Origin: Fragum whitleyi
Lineage: Eukaryota; Mollusca; Bivalvia; Cardiida; Cardiidae
DNA length: 64,000 bases
Assembly (NCBI GenBank): GCA_948146395.1
Contig: OX411544.1
Coordinates: 58,023,642-58,087,641, forward strand
Reading direction: 5' to 3'
Shown: positions 1 through 13,500 of the stretch, in pieces
How the letters are laid out: each line of letters begins with the position of its first letter
Position numbering within the stretch: position 1 is the stretch's first letter
Position numbers and translations under genes: made by a program
The notes under the pieces: model-generated
The model's input: only the letters and a program-made list of their open reading frames with translations
Database searches by the model: none
What the model was told of the DNA's origin: nothing

Positions 1-126
1 GTAGAATAGATTGGTATTTCATTTCATGAACAACAAAAGCTCTATTTGCACGAGAAAATGTAGCTTTAGTTGTTCACTGAATGAAATATAAATGGATCTT
101 ACACTGAAATAAAGGAATATCCTCAA
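1..126. repeat. Palindromic MITE, copy 1 (cut by window edge)
   Basis: Inverted arms around 1-50 and 55-126 share AACAAAAGCT / AGCTTTAGTTGTT and TTTCATTTCATG / GAATGAAAT. A second, better preserved copy lies at 54991-55158. This copy ends 14 bp before the first exon's acceptor. Confidence 0.65.
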
Positions 127-140
127 TATCTTATTTATAG

Positions 141-1584
141 GAATAAAAGACCAGAAGCCTAGAACCAGTCATTTAAATCCAGATAAGGACCAAGACAATG
201 TGTCCATACATAGTTCTACAAGTATCCACAGTGATGTCAGTGATGCAGTTATGAATGACATCTCACCAGAAACTAATGACAGCAAAGCAGTTACCAATGA
301 CAACCAAACTGTAACCAATGACAACCAGACTTCAACTCATGACAACCTTACAACAGCAGATGATAGCAAAGATATATGTGTTGGAGAATCAAGTGATCAC
401 TCACATGGAAACAAAGTATTAGAGGATAAAACAGATATTGTGAAAAGTACTTCTAGTGACATTAAGGAAAGTGATTCTGATAAATCAGTTCTTAATTCTA
501 ACAGTGATAAACAAGAAAATCAAGGATTAGCTATTAGTGATTTAAGAGAGAAAAATAAAGCTAATCTCGATGAAATCATTACAGATAAGGAATTTAAAAG
601 TCAGAAATCAAAGACAGAATCTGATACCTCTAAATATACAAGCTTTACTATAGAAAATGGGCAAAGTGTTTCTAGTCTAGACAGAGAAATCTCTAGACTG
701 GATTCATATCTAAGTGGATCGTTACAAATTGAGCGGTCAAGTTTGGATAATGGCTCGGGCCCTCAAAGTTTCACACAGTCTCAATATCATGATATTTTAC
801 TGAAAAGCTCTAAAAATTCTCAAATAGATACAGAAATTTCAGATCCAGAGGATAAATTCATGGTGTCTGACAAAGAATACAAGCCAAGTAGTCTGGAACA
901 AGAACTCAATGCTTTGGAATACTCCACACTAGAAGAAAGCAAAAATGACACAACTGATGTAGGGCCTACCCCATCTCTTGGATCTCTAGACTTGCAACCT
1001 GCTTCTATCTATTCAATGTACAAAACACCCAGTACTTCAGGCGAAGATTTTTATTCCAAATATGGCTTAACTTCGCCTGATATATCTCTTGACACCAGTA
1101 ATCCTTTAATGGCAAGTGATGAACTTGCCATTAAAGGACTTCTTGTGTCTAGCCGCAACAAAGATGATGACACTGATCAAGATGAAAATGAAGATCTTGA
1201 AGGTGAAACAAAAGATGAAATAATTGAATCTTCTGTAAAGGTGTCTGAAATACCAAGTACTCTGAAATCTGTAAATACCTGGACTGAAGTGAATGCTCCT
1301 GGTAATATAACCAGCCTCGCTGTCTCACATAGCCATGTCTGGATCACGGACAAGAGCTGTAACATATACTACAGCAACGTGAAGGACATTGGTATATCCT
1401 GGAAGAAACCATCTGGTTATGCCAACCAGATTGCTGTGTCCAGGAAAGGAAATATTGTTTGGCGTCTCTACAAAGGTGTTGTATATGCTGGGACCAAGAT
1501 CACCCCTAAACATCCTGAGGGCATGAAATGGGTGGAGGCGGTTAAAGATGTGGCTTACATCAGTGTGTCAGAAACTTGTGCCTG
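141..1584 (+). CDS. TECPR2: TECPR2-like exon a: disordered region and first tectonin repeats
   Basis: The acceptor is ttatttatag at 131-140 and the donor is gtaagt at 1585. The exon opens with 2 nt of a split codon and closes with TG, which the next exon completes to Trp. There is no true start codon: the frame stays open back to the acceptor, so this is an internal exon. It encodes about 375 residues of low-complexity acidic sequence, including four tandem T/V-x-N-D-N-Q type units near residues 45-60. About 105 residues of tectonin repeat follow, with conserved Trp at NTWTEV, HVWI, SWKK, IVWRL and MKWVE. Confidence 0.85.
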
Positions 1585-4500
1585 GTAAGTTGAAAAGTTT
1601 GGATCTAGAATTGAAAATTATGAAACAGGTGAGGTCAGCAGATTTGACTAAGAAATAGATTTTAAGTACAGTTAAAAAGAGAATTTCTTCTAAACTCTAT
1701 TTAAAACTTCATTCTTTACCCTTGTCAAAAGTCATAAGAACATTGATTTGTTACCGTTTATTAAGTGATAAGAAGTACTGCAAAGTGTAAAGAGCTGCTA
1801 GTGGCTCGGATGAAATGTTTTGTTTGCACTGGTGTCAGAAATAATTGGAAACTTTAGGTTCGTGCACCAGCAACACAATATAACTGAAATAATGTTGAAA
1901 GTGGCATTAAACCCCAATGAAACGAATCATTCTAAAATAAAAATCCATTAATAAGCCAACATTTACATATAAGACATGAAATACTAGATCTACATTTTAC
2001 AATAGAATTATTATCTAATGTTTCTTTTGTAAGGTATATCAAAACCTCCTATGAAGTGATGCTCCAGAAGGGTTTATCTAAAGATCGTCCCTGTTATACT
2101 GCCCAGTCTATAGACTGCTCTCAAAGATTAAAACAGATTGTGTGCCAGTCTGGTGTAGTCTGGGCCCTGACGGAGAAATGCCAGTGGCTGTATCGAGATG
2201 GGATAACAGCAGATTGTCCCGAGGGGACAGCATGGAAATCAGGGGACAGGTGAGGGTTTGTACCAATTAAAGATTTAGAGCTATAGATCAACCAAGGAGA
2301 AGGTTCCCAGATCTTGTTCAAATCTTGTTCTGTGCAGGATGATATTGGTCTATACTGTATGCTAAAGTGGGAGTGATGACAACAATCTGAAATTGTTATT
2401 TCTCTTCTAAACTAAAATCTATGTTGTGGGTATTCTTTGGAATTGTCTTGATCAAACTATTCATTTTTGTCTTAATCCATTAGAGTAAAAGCCCCTCTCT
2501 GGGTCAATGCTTTTGCGTTGATAACTGGCAAGGAGGGTTTTAGAGACAAAGAACTTTGTCTTGAAAAACAAAATTGTCCCGGTGTCTTGAGCTCTTGGTT
2601 TCATAGTAGGATTGCTTAAACTCAAGAAAAGAGTTTGTGCAACCTAATGAATGAATCTTCATTATAATTTACCTTGTCATGCTGAATTAATTTTGGCTAA
2701 AATTTTCATCAACTATTCTGGTTTGAAAGTGAGAAACAGGTGCTGTAGACTAACATCTAGACTGCACATAATGCCAAAGCAGAAATATTAATCCAAATGC
2801 TTGTCAAGGGTTAATCCTGCTGTTCAGTGCATATTTCTGCTGAAAACAAGATTATGAAAGACAGGAAGGACTAAGATCAGATTGCACATCTGTGCAGTCT
2901 GATCTCAGTATACACTGCATGCTTCATACAGAATAATTTTGGGGAAAATCAGAGTCAGGCTGGTTGAAATGTACTTAAAATAAAGGTAATTAGTTGAAAC
3001 AAATTTTGTGTCCATCAAGACTAGTGAATTCTGACCTGTGTTCAGGATGACAAAACAGTGTGAACAGTTTTCCAATTGTACCCCGCTTTGCATGTGCACT
3101 TGCATGCAAAGCGGGGTACAATTGGAAAACTGTTTGCACTGTTTTCTCATCCTCAAAGCAGGGTTGATTAGCTGAAAAACTATTACGTTCTAAAATGAAA
3201 ACAATTTTAAATATGCATCCATTCATTAGCTAATGCATGATATAATTGGATGGTAAGGTATGAAATATAATGTATGAATGGTTTAAGTGGATGGTTAGGA
3301 TGAACAATGGTTGGTTTAAACATATTTTTATGCCCCCGTATCGAAAGATCGGGGGCATATTGTTTTACCGTTGTCCGTCTGTCCATCCGTCTGTCTGTCT
3401 GTCTGTCTGTCTGCAAAAGTTAACCAAAAAACTTAACATTGCCAATATCTTCAAGCCTATTCCAGATACAAAGCTCATATTTGGCATGATGATAGATCTC
3501 AATGATCCGCATCTGCTGATACCAAAGTCAAGGTCATGTGACAAGGTCAAGGTCATCTCTCAAGGTCAAATAACTCAAAAAGTTAACCAAAAAACTTAAC
3601 ATTGCCAATATCTTCAAGCCTATTCAAGATACAAAGCTCATATTTGGCATGATGATAGATCTAAATGATCCGCATCTGCTGATACCAAAGTCAAGGTCAT
3701 GTGACAAGGTCAAGGTCATCTCTCAAGGTCAAATAACTCAAAAAGTTAACCAAAAAACTTAACATTGCCAATATCTTCAAGCCTATTCAAGATACAAGGC
3801 TCATATTTGGCATGATGATAGATCTCAATGATCCACATCTGCTGATACCAAAGTCAAGGTCATGTGACAAGGTCAAGGTCATTTCTCAAGGTCAAATAAC
3901 TCAAAAAGTTAACCAAAAAACTTAACATTGCCAATATCTTCAAGCCTATTCAAGATACAAGGCTCATATTTGGCATGATGATAGATCTCAATGATCCGCA
4001 TCTGCTGGTACCAAAGTCAAGGTCAGTTGACAAGGTCAAGGTCATCTTTCAAGATCAAATAACTCAAAAAGTTAACCAAAAAACTTAACATTGCCAATAT
4101 CTTCAAGCCTATTCAAGATACAAGGCTCATATTTGGCATGATGATAGATCTCAATGATCCGCATCTGCTGATACCAAAGTCAAGGTCATGTGACAAGGTC
4201 AAGGTCATTTCTCAAGGTCAAATAACTCAAAAAGTTAACCAAAAAACTTAACATTGCCAATATCTTCAAGCCTATTCAAGATACAAAGCTCATATTTGGC
4301 ATGATGATAGATCTCAATGATCCGCATCCGCTGGTACCAAAGTCATGGTCATGTGACAAGGTCAAGGTCATTTCTCAAGGTCAAACTTTGAAAAAAATGC
4401 TGTTACGGGGGCATTCGTGTTTCACAAACACATCTTGTATTTGCATAGATCTATAATAATCACGTACATAATAATTCACAAAGATAACATGCAAAAAGGA

Positions 4501-7500
4501 TTAGAATGGAAGCTAAGCTTGTATAGATCTTCTCCTTGTCATTGTTTCAAGACGTGTACAAGTGTTTTAATTTACTAACCTTTTTATAAAAAAGTAGCGA
4601 GGAATGAAGATCGGACAGAAAATGTTACTGAATCATTGAGTAGATTGTAAAACATGATCACTGATGATATAAGGTTGGGAGTAAGAGGTGCTTTTTCAAT
4701 AACGTTCCAGTAAAGTTGTTTTCATTTTTTAATAAGTAGAAAAAATAAATTTAAAATGTTGAATGATACAACGAATAAGATCCAATGTAAGTTTAGTTGG
4801 ACAAGAAAACCTTTACTATCCTTAATGTAACGATAGACCTCTTCAAATATAGTATTTTCTTGAAATTACAATGGTTGTGTCTTTATGATATAGCACCCCT
4901 ATGAGGAAATCTTAACATTTTGCATCATGATATTAAACTATAAGGTACAAAGATATTGTTTTTGAATTCATGAAGTTATGAAACTTTTAAAATCTGAATA
5001 CACTTAAAGATGTATCTGCTTTGCATTTCCATACAGTCTGGAGTTCAATACATGAATAAAAAAATACTTTTTTTATCACTAGAAAAAATTTCACAAGATT
5101 TCATTACTATAATATGCCATTCTTTTCAAGAAGTACTGTTTTACCTTTCTTATGCTGTTCAAGACATAAACAAACATTTGGCCAACAGTTAAGACTTTAG
5201 ATTAATTTTGAACCAACATGCAGTCTGATCTTATCCTATTCATGCGAGCTATGCATTTGGATTATTGTGGGTAAAACTTTAGCCAGACTGCTTGAAATGA
5301 TTGGAAAAAAAATGGTAATCCCTATGATACAAAACCTTGAAATCAACAGAATAAGGGTTCAACATTTTATTCAGGTACCGTGTTTTCCAGACAATATTAG
5401 CTGCAGCTTATCCATTACAATAGATGAAATGTTCACATGTTGGATTTTAAACATACATTATAAGCCTATTTGCCAATTTTGTTTTTCTAAAATGAATATT
5501 TTTAAGAAGTATAATCTATAAATCATTATTATTGGATCGTTAGGTAAGAAATAATAAGATAAACCACGGTTGTGTCTTCATGATCTAGCACCTCTATTCA
5601 TTAAAAAAGGTGTGAAAATGTATCTCAATCATAGGAAACTGTCTTTTGTTCTTTGTTATGGAGCTGAAGGTGTAAAAAATCGTGAAATTTGAAAGACCTT
5701 AAGTAAGACATAAACATTAAAGTGAAATGTATACCATAACATAGGCCTCGGCTCATAAGCTGGTGCGACCTTTCAGTTGATTTTCGTTTCCTGAATGGTA
5801 AAAATAGAGCTGTGTCCTTTATGCTGGTGCGGTTTATTGTCTGGAAAATACGGTATATGTATCTTGTTTTGATAAAAGGTTTTGGTAAGAACTTCTACAT
5901 TAATTGACTTATTCATAGTGATTTCCATGATTTCGGGCAAAAACACAGTATTTGTCTATACACTTTGAAGACACATACATGTATTATATTTTTGCTCTAA
6001 GCAAATTTTCTTTATCATCATTTCAGTAGGTTTAAAGCTTTGTTAAACATGTAAGTTACTAACCTTTGTCATACCCTGTTCATGGCATGTTGGCCTGTTG
6101 GCCTGTTGTACATATTGCTTCGGCAGAAAGTATAGCCTAAGATCAGCCTGCACAGAAGTGCAGTCTGATCTTAGCTCAACTATCTGCTTTCTACTTAATT
6201 ACCTAGGAAAAAGACTTGAGTAATACTGAATGTGTCAATCTTTATGACTTCTTGGCTACTGTCTGCTTATATAGAACTAGTCTCAGCATTTTGATACTTG
6301 TAGATCTTCCTGTGTATGAATTAATCTGAGTTCATTGATAGACTTATATCTAAGTGCAATCTAGAATGTACTCAGTAATGCATGAAAAACTTCATATACC
6401 TGTAATAATGATAGGAACATTTTTGTTTCTGAAGATGTACAGAAACTTTTGCATGTGGATATTTTGCTATTGCTTTTTCAAAAAAAAACTTCCTTGCAGT
6501 CTGTTTCCACTTGCCTGACAAGTATTTGCTGTAAACATGATAACAAATTTTCAAAAAGGTGGCTTAGAAATAGAATGTTTGTTTAGACAATTATTTTTTT
6601 CAAAGTATTGAAGATTAAGTTGAAGCAACCTCCTATCAAATAAATGACTTCGTAGAATTTGAATTCCTCATTGTGTTGGAATAGAAATTATAGTGAAAAC
6701 AGCCAGGGATTTATGATCACAAAGGTCAATGTAAGGATTAATGGTAGATTAAACTCATTCTAACTCTATCAAACTTTTTACGGACCCTGAGAAGGAAAAA
6801 TCTTCTATTACAAGTAACTTCTTTATTTCCAAGGGTATTTTTCACCGAGATAGACACTGATTTAAACTTTTATCAACCTGCAATTGCTCTCTGCAATTTC
6901 TTTGAAATTTATACATTCTTACATTTTATCATCTCTCTGGTAATTGATAAGTCACATTCTTTATTACTCACCCGTCATGCAAAAAGGGGCCATCATGGAA
7001 GTGCATTAAGTGTTGACCCTAGTCAAACTGCACGGATTGTGCAGGCTGACTAGAGTCGAAACTTTTTGCACTGTTTTGATTTTCTGAATCTAGTATGATT
7101 GGTCTACATTCCTGTGTAAAAAATTTTTTTTGAAATGTGACAAGGGGTTGACCTTTACTGGAACAAATGTCTTTTTGGCAATTTCATTTTACAGATTTCC
7201 GAGATGGTCCCTTTTTGTGTGACGGATCACATATATGTTTTTTAACTGGAACTCAAGCCCTTACTAACTCGTTATTCATAGATACAAATCATATGTTATC
7301 CTAGCAATCTGAATTTATTTTTTGCAGTGGTTCAGAGAAAAAGCTGTTTTCCTATATTTCCCTGGGTGATGGTGATCTAGGCTGGGCTGTAGATGTGGTT
7401 GGTCAGATCTGGTTTATTTGTGATGTTACTATGGCAACTCCAAGGGGTGATGGCAGATGGTGGCAGGTTAGCATCACATTATGTTATAACATAACTATAC

Positions 7501-10500
7501 CCCCCTAAACTATGTTTGGGGAGAGGGGGAAGGAGTCAGCTTGTTGGTAGGTCCATCTGCCTGTAGCTTTTTCATGTCCGCTTAATTTCTCAGCAACTAA
7601 TGGGCAGATTTCATTCAAACTTTACAGAAATGATCAGTATCAATCAGGGATGTGCAAGTTATATTTTGGTTACAATCCATTGACATTTGGCAGAGTTATG
7701 GCCCTTTGATAGAAAATGGCATTTTATAATTGACAAGCACTTGTATTAGTCCGCTTTGTGACAGGCTAGTTGCTATGGTCTTTTATAAAAAAGGATAATA
7801 TTTTTATGTCAATGCAGAATTCGATCAGGGGCATATTGTTTATGCCCTGTCCGTTTGTCGCCCCAAAAACTTTTAGATTGGTTTTAATTTTTGATCAGAC
7901 AGTTAGAGGCAGGGTCTTCATTATATTGCTTGTGACAAGACCTTTCTGTCGATACCAACTTCATGGTCATCAGTCAGGGTCAATTTTCAAGGTTATATTT
8001 AGTGAAAATTCAATCTTTAACATTGGATTTACTACTGATTCCCATATTGCATCAAACCACTGTTTCTGAAATTATGAGCCTGTGCGCGAGATTTCCAACA
8101 ATTTCATATAAGCGTAAAGCAAAGACTCTGGGCAGTCTTGACTATACATTTTGTAGATAGATAAAGTCTTAGAACATCTGTAGACCATCAGATAGCTTTA
8201 TATTTACAGTATGTGGCTTTCTAGGCTACTCAATGTTTGCTCCTCAGGAACAGTTCAAATTGTTATAAATGTCACACACAGGCTCAACATTCCTGCTTTG
8301 ACAGGAGCTATAGACAAACATCAGCCTGCATATATTTGCAGTCTGATGTGAGTCTACACCACCTGTTTCTTACTTTCAAACCAGAATTGACAATAGATTA
8401 GATTTTTCAAATAGAAATGGACTTACAGTTGGTACTTTCAGTGCTTTTAGCCCTTTGATTTTGATGAAAAATTTTAGCCAAAATGTATTCATGACAAGGG
8501 TTAAGGGTGTTTTAGAGGCACTGTGAAATTTTTTGCTGTTGTCATAAAGCAACGATATGAAATGTTAGATAAATAGAGGATATTGAATGAGTGGTCATTG
8601 AATACCAAATTTATTAAACAAGTCATCTATAAACAGATAAAAACGAGGCTGTGCCGAGTGAAATTCATGAAAATTCTTGATATTCTACATTTCAATTTTC
8701 TGTGAAACTTATAATGCTGTTTAAAACTGACGTCACAAAATATACATTATAACGTCATTTTTGTGGTCACAAAATAGCATTGCTATTCGCTCTGAGCTCA
8801 TTTGCATAGTTATTCCACTAGTGTAATAACGCCCGCGTAATATCAAAATTATTCAACGGGGTTATTCCACTCACGCAATGTAGCTCATATTATAATATAA
8901 AATGTCCTTACTTGTTTGAATAATATGCAAGATCCTCGTTTAAATATCAAATAACTACTGAATATTGTACTTTTACTTGTGCTTCACTCCATAGATAAGA
9001 TGTGTAATTGCCTTCAATATTCATTGTTGATGTAGTGTAGAGAATTTATTAATTCATTAGTGTCAAACATGTTGTAATTCAGGAAGAGTCACTTGACATA
9101 TAAATGTGACTATGGTAACTTCAGTCAAAAAGAAGTGTCTTTGACTTTTAGGTACCTCTCAGCAGTGAATATCTCATGAAAGATATGTCAGCTTATGACT
9201 TGTTAAAGTCTGTTTCCAAGAAATTTGACCCTATTAAGCTGACCATGTTATTGAGTACCCAAAGTGGTGGTCTAATTTGTGGGCGGGATGGTGTGTGTGT
9301 GTGTCCTGAATATAAACACACCCTACATGTGTGCCATGGGAGTGTACAAGGTAATGTAGAACTATTGTTTTAGAGTAGATTCTTATCTAACTGAACATCC
9401 TATTGATTACTCAAAGTGGTGGACTAATTTGTGGATGGGATGGTGTGTGGGTGTGTCCTGAATATAAACACACCCTTCATGTGTGCCATGGGAGTGTACA
9501 AGGTAATGTAGAACTATTGTTATACAGTAGATTCTTATCTAACTGAACATCCTATTGATTACTCAAAGTGGTGGACTAATATGTTGGCGGGATGGAGTTT
9601 AGGTGTGTCCAGAATATTAAAACAACGCCCATGTTTGTCATGGGGTGTACAAGGTAATGCAGAATTATAACCAGAGCTTATCAAACTGGCCATGTTATTG
9701 AGTAGCTAGATTTGTGGACTAATATGTGGGAAGTATGGAGTGTTGGCGTGTCCAGAATATAAACACACCCTCTGTGTGTGCCGTGGGAGTGTACAACGTG
9801 ATTTAGAATTTTAGTTTGACTCTATCAAACTGACCATTTCATTTTTGCGATAGCAGCTTTGCATCTGCTCTCAGTCTATATCTGGCCTGTGGTTAATTGC
9901 AAGGAAGATATTGAGTTGAGGTTTGATTTAAGCTGCATGACAACAAACCTTAAGAAAAAATGGAGGGTTGTCTAGAAATTTTGATTTACTCTTTCTTAAT
10001 CATTAAGGTATGTAAGCATTGCTTAAGTTTTGTTTTTTTTTTTCTTATTACAGCATCAGAAATCCTTACAATAATCTAGTTCTTTGGCCGTGAGCCATCA
10101 CTTCACTGCATCCACTCTTCACCCTTTTGATAAGTAGTGATTGTGGTAAATTGAGATTAGATTGAAGTTTTTAATACAAATGTCGAATAGTCTTTAAATA
10201 AAGATAGTGACAGGATAAATAGAATAGGTGACCAGATAAATTCCTACGCTTTGCCTTATAAACTTTTCTATCTCGTCACCAACTATCTATTCTCTATATC
10301 TATAGTGAAGGACTTATTTCTTGAGGCAACTTAATTTTCAGTAGCATTATGTCTTTGATCACAAGCTGTAAAAAAGAACGAGATAAACAATTTTCAAATT
10401 ATTATTGTACTGTTAATTAGTTAAAACCCTTAAAAAGTGCAAAAATAAAACAGGTCATATGGCAAGGTGGTTTGTGAATTCACGGCACAATCTGTGAATG

Positions 10501-13500
10501 ATACAGATCTCAAATTACTATTATTGCATAAAATGTGCGTTTTCGGGTCGTTATGGGCATATGTTAACGGACAAAACCTGGGTGTTAACGAGAGGAAATG
10601 TGGATAAATCACTAATCAGACTTTCAAAGTTCTCTTGTAATCACAACTGTTTTAGAGATGAATTTAATTTGTTTTACAGGTCATCTATGGCATGAGGCCC
10701 ATCCAGAAATCATGGCTTCATCATCCGTGTGGAAAACTGTGCTGGCTAGAAATGCATCGCTGGATGAAGGTAAATTACTTCTGTTTAAAACAAGGCTGGC
10801 TTATTAACATTTCAAATCTAGACTCGGTTAAGATCAGCTTATTTAAAAAAAAATCTTAAACAGATCCTATATATATGTGCCATGTCACACAAAAAAGGAC
10901 CATCAAGGAACTCTGTAAAAAAATTATGTGATAGAGAGATTGGTTCAGGTCAGCCAGAGGTCGCATTTCAAAAATTCTTTCAGATGAAGGTAGATTGATA
11001 ATTCTAGATAAAGAAAATCATCCAAGTGGGAAAAACTTCATTTGTTGTAAGTCTGCGAAGTCCGCATAGTCTGTCTAGGGTCAGCACTTTACGCACTACC
11101 CAGATGGTCCCTTTTAGCGTGACCAGTCAGATATCTTTAGAGAGAGTTTACTATATTTCACCTTTAATCTGTTTTCAGGTGTTCTATGGGGCCAACAGCC
11201 TAATGGAGATTTGTTCTGTTTTTCACCTGAAAGAAACACCTGTAATAGCGTGGAGATACTACATGGATCAATATTTGTGTGTATGTCTGTGTGTCCAGAT
11301 GCATTATGGGGCCTGACAGGTGACGGTAAAATATACATACGTACAGGCATGTCTCATAACCAGATGAAAGGTTCGGGCTGGTGCCAGCTAGACCTGTCTC
11401 AGCTAGGTATGATTTATACTTCTTCACATAATATGATTACTCAAGGTACATTTATTGTATTCAATAGTGAAAGAATTAAGGTATTGTTGGACAACAATAT
11501 TGTAAATTCAAACTTTGAAAATATTTTAGTCAACAATTTTAAGACCCCTCACGCACAAAGGGACCTTTTGGGTAGTGCTCAAAATGTCAACCCTTGTCAG
11601 ACTCTGCAGATTGACCAGGGTGGAAACTTTTGGCTTTTTGCTAATTTTCTGGATCTTGAATGATCAATCTACCTTTCTGTGAAAGAATTTTTGAAATGTG
11701 TCCTCTGGTTGGCCTGTTGAACCAATCTCTTTCTCAAATATCTAATTTACAGAATTCCTAGATTGTCCTTTTTCACGTGACATGTCACAATTACTACAAG
11801 TAAAAATACCCCCCCCCCTTCTGAAACTGCCTTTAATAGACATTATCTCAGACTCTCCTGTCCCCACAATGTTTTACAGACTGTTGTTTATTTATACAAC
11901 ATGATTCCTGATGTTAGATTCATTTTCCTAAGTGTGTTTCCCCTTTAAAAATTTATTTATGATTAGAACAATAAAATAATCATTAGAACAAACAATTCAG
12001 TTTCCTGCGCCTTTCCTAGATTCAGTTTCATAATAGCTTTCCATTGTGATTAATAGCTTTAAACTTAATATATGGACATTTTGGTTATATCATTTCCAAA
12101 GATCTTAAAGGACTTTTACACTGCTCCATCCGACGCCACAAGACTAACATTTTGGACCACTGCTCTATTGACCATTAACTTGATTTACCAGAAAATAATA
12201 GGTGGTTAACCCCAGGTAGTCTGTTACCCAACCCCATTATGACCCTGGCATCTGTTTTCTCTGCTGGAGTGAGGGGTCAGTTTGCAAAATGTTTGAATTT
12301 CAATCCAAGTGTTTAACCATAATGAATAGATAATTCTAGGTTGAAGCAATGTTAGATTCATTTTGTTTCCATTTAATGATTTGAACATTTGTTTGAAATT
12401 TCAAATTAAAAAAATCAATTCACTCACTTTACCCATTACTAGATATCAAGATTATCGATTGGACAAAATCGATAGAAGGTTTCAAGCGATAGACAGTAGT
12501 TGAAAATGTGTTCTTAACTTTTCTTTTATTAGGCCAAAATATGAAAAATGTACAGGTGGCATGTTACAAATGGTTTTCCCAGTAAAATGGATTTTGTGAA
12601 TATACTCAAAGTTTGCTAAGCACCAAAACTTTTTTTACCATAATTTCAGGAAAAAAAAAAATTTGATTATAAGAATGTTAGAAAATGGTTGGTTTTTATC
12701 AGTTTATCAAATTTTAAGAAGAAAATAAAGCTTTATTATGATAAGAAGACTTTAAATGTAGAACAAATAGGGAGACCCTAGAAATTGGTCTGTTTTCTTG
12801 AAAATTGAAACAATCGAATTTGACCAAAAAAATGTGTTCTTTCAATTGCATTTCGTTCAATAACGAGTATGAGAGCCCGGTACTGTCAATAACAGCCTGA
12901 CAGCCCCTCTGCATACTCGTTATTCAGTTCTGGATTACTCTTTGGGGAATAACAGACCATTCAATGTATCTACGTGCTGTCAGACTACCTCTTTCTTAAA
13001 TAACAAGATCAGTCCGCCAATCCCAGCTGATGCCACTCAAAACCATGATGGACCCACCCCCATAACGATCATGGTCAGCAATGTTTGCTGCATGATACAT
13101 TTCCCCCGGCCTTCTCCACACCCTAGCCCACCTATCAGTGTAGTCCAGGCAATACCTGAATTCATCCGTGAATAGCACTGGGTGCCCGCGTCTTATGCGC
13201 CAGCCAACATGGTCCAATGCCCATGTTAACCGACAATGAACTCGGGGCAGAGGAATGCAAATACATTGTATGACAGGTTATATAGGTTATGCTCATGCGG
13301 CCGTGTTCATATGGTTTGAGTTGAAACTCGCTCTCAAAAGGTGTTCTGAAGGGCTTGAATTACCAATTGAAGACGGTCTTCTGCGACAGAGGTAGCTCTA
13401 CTCCTACCTCCACCATATCTCCTTACAGGTGTACCATACTTTTGGTATTGTGTCCAAGCTCTGGTTACATTAGTATTCCCCAGTGCCATGCCAACATCAT

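Larger units (their letters stand above)
4440..7320. other. Intron of the TECPR2-like gene, mostly unassigned
   Basis: AT-rich intron. Apart from the palindrome at 6117-6198 and the MITE at 6969-7232 I see no exon, RNA gene or element with clear ends. Confidence 0.5.

Noticed and set aside
200..202. GTG as a translation start of the TECPR2-like fragment
   Set aside because: The frame is open upstream to a good splice acceptor at 139-140, so this is an internal exon of a eukaryotic gene.
3415..4390. CRISPR-like regular direct repeats
   Set aside because: The 163-bp units are repeated whole with no unique spacers, and have Helitron-type ends.
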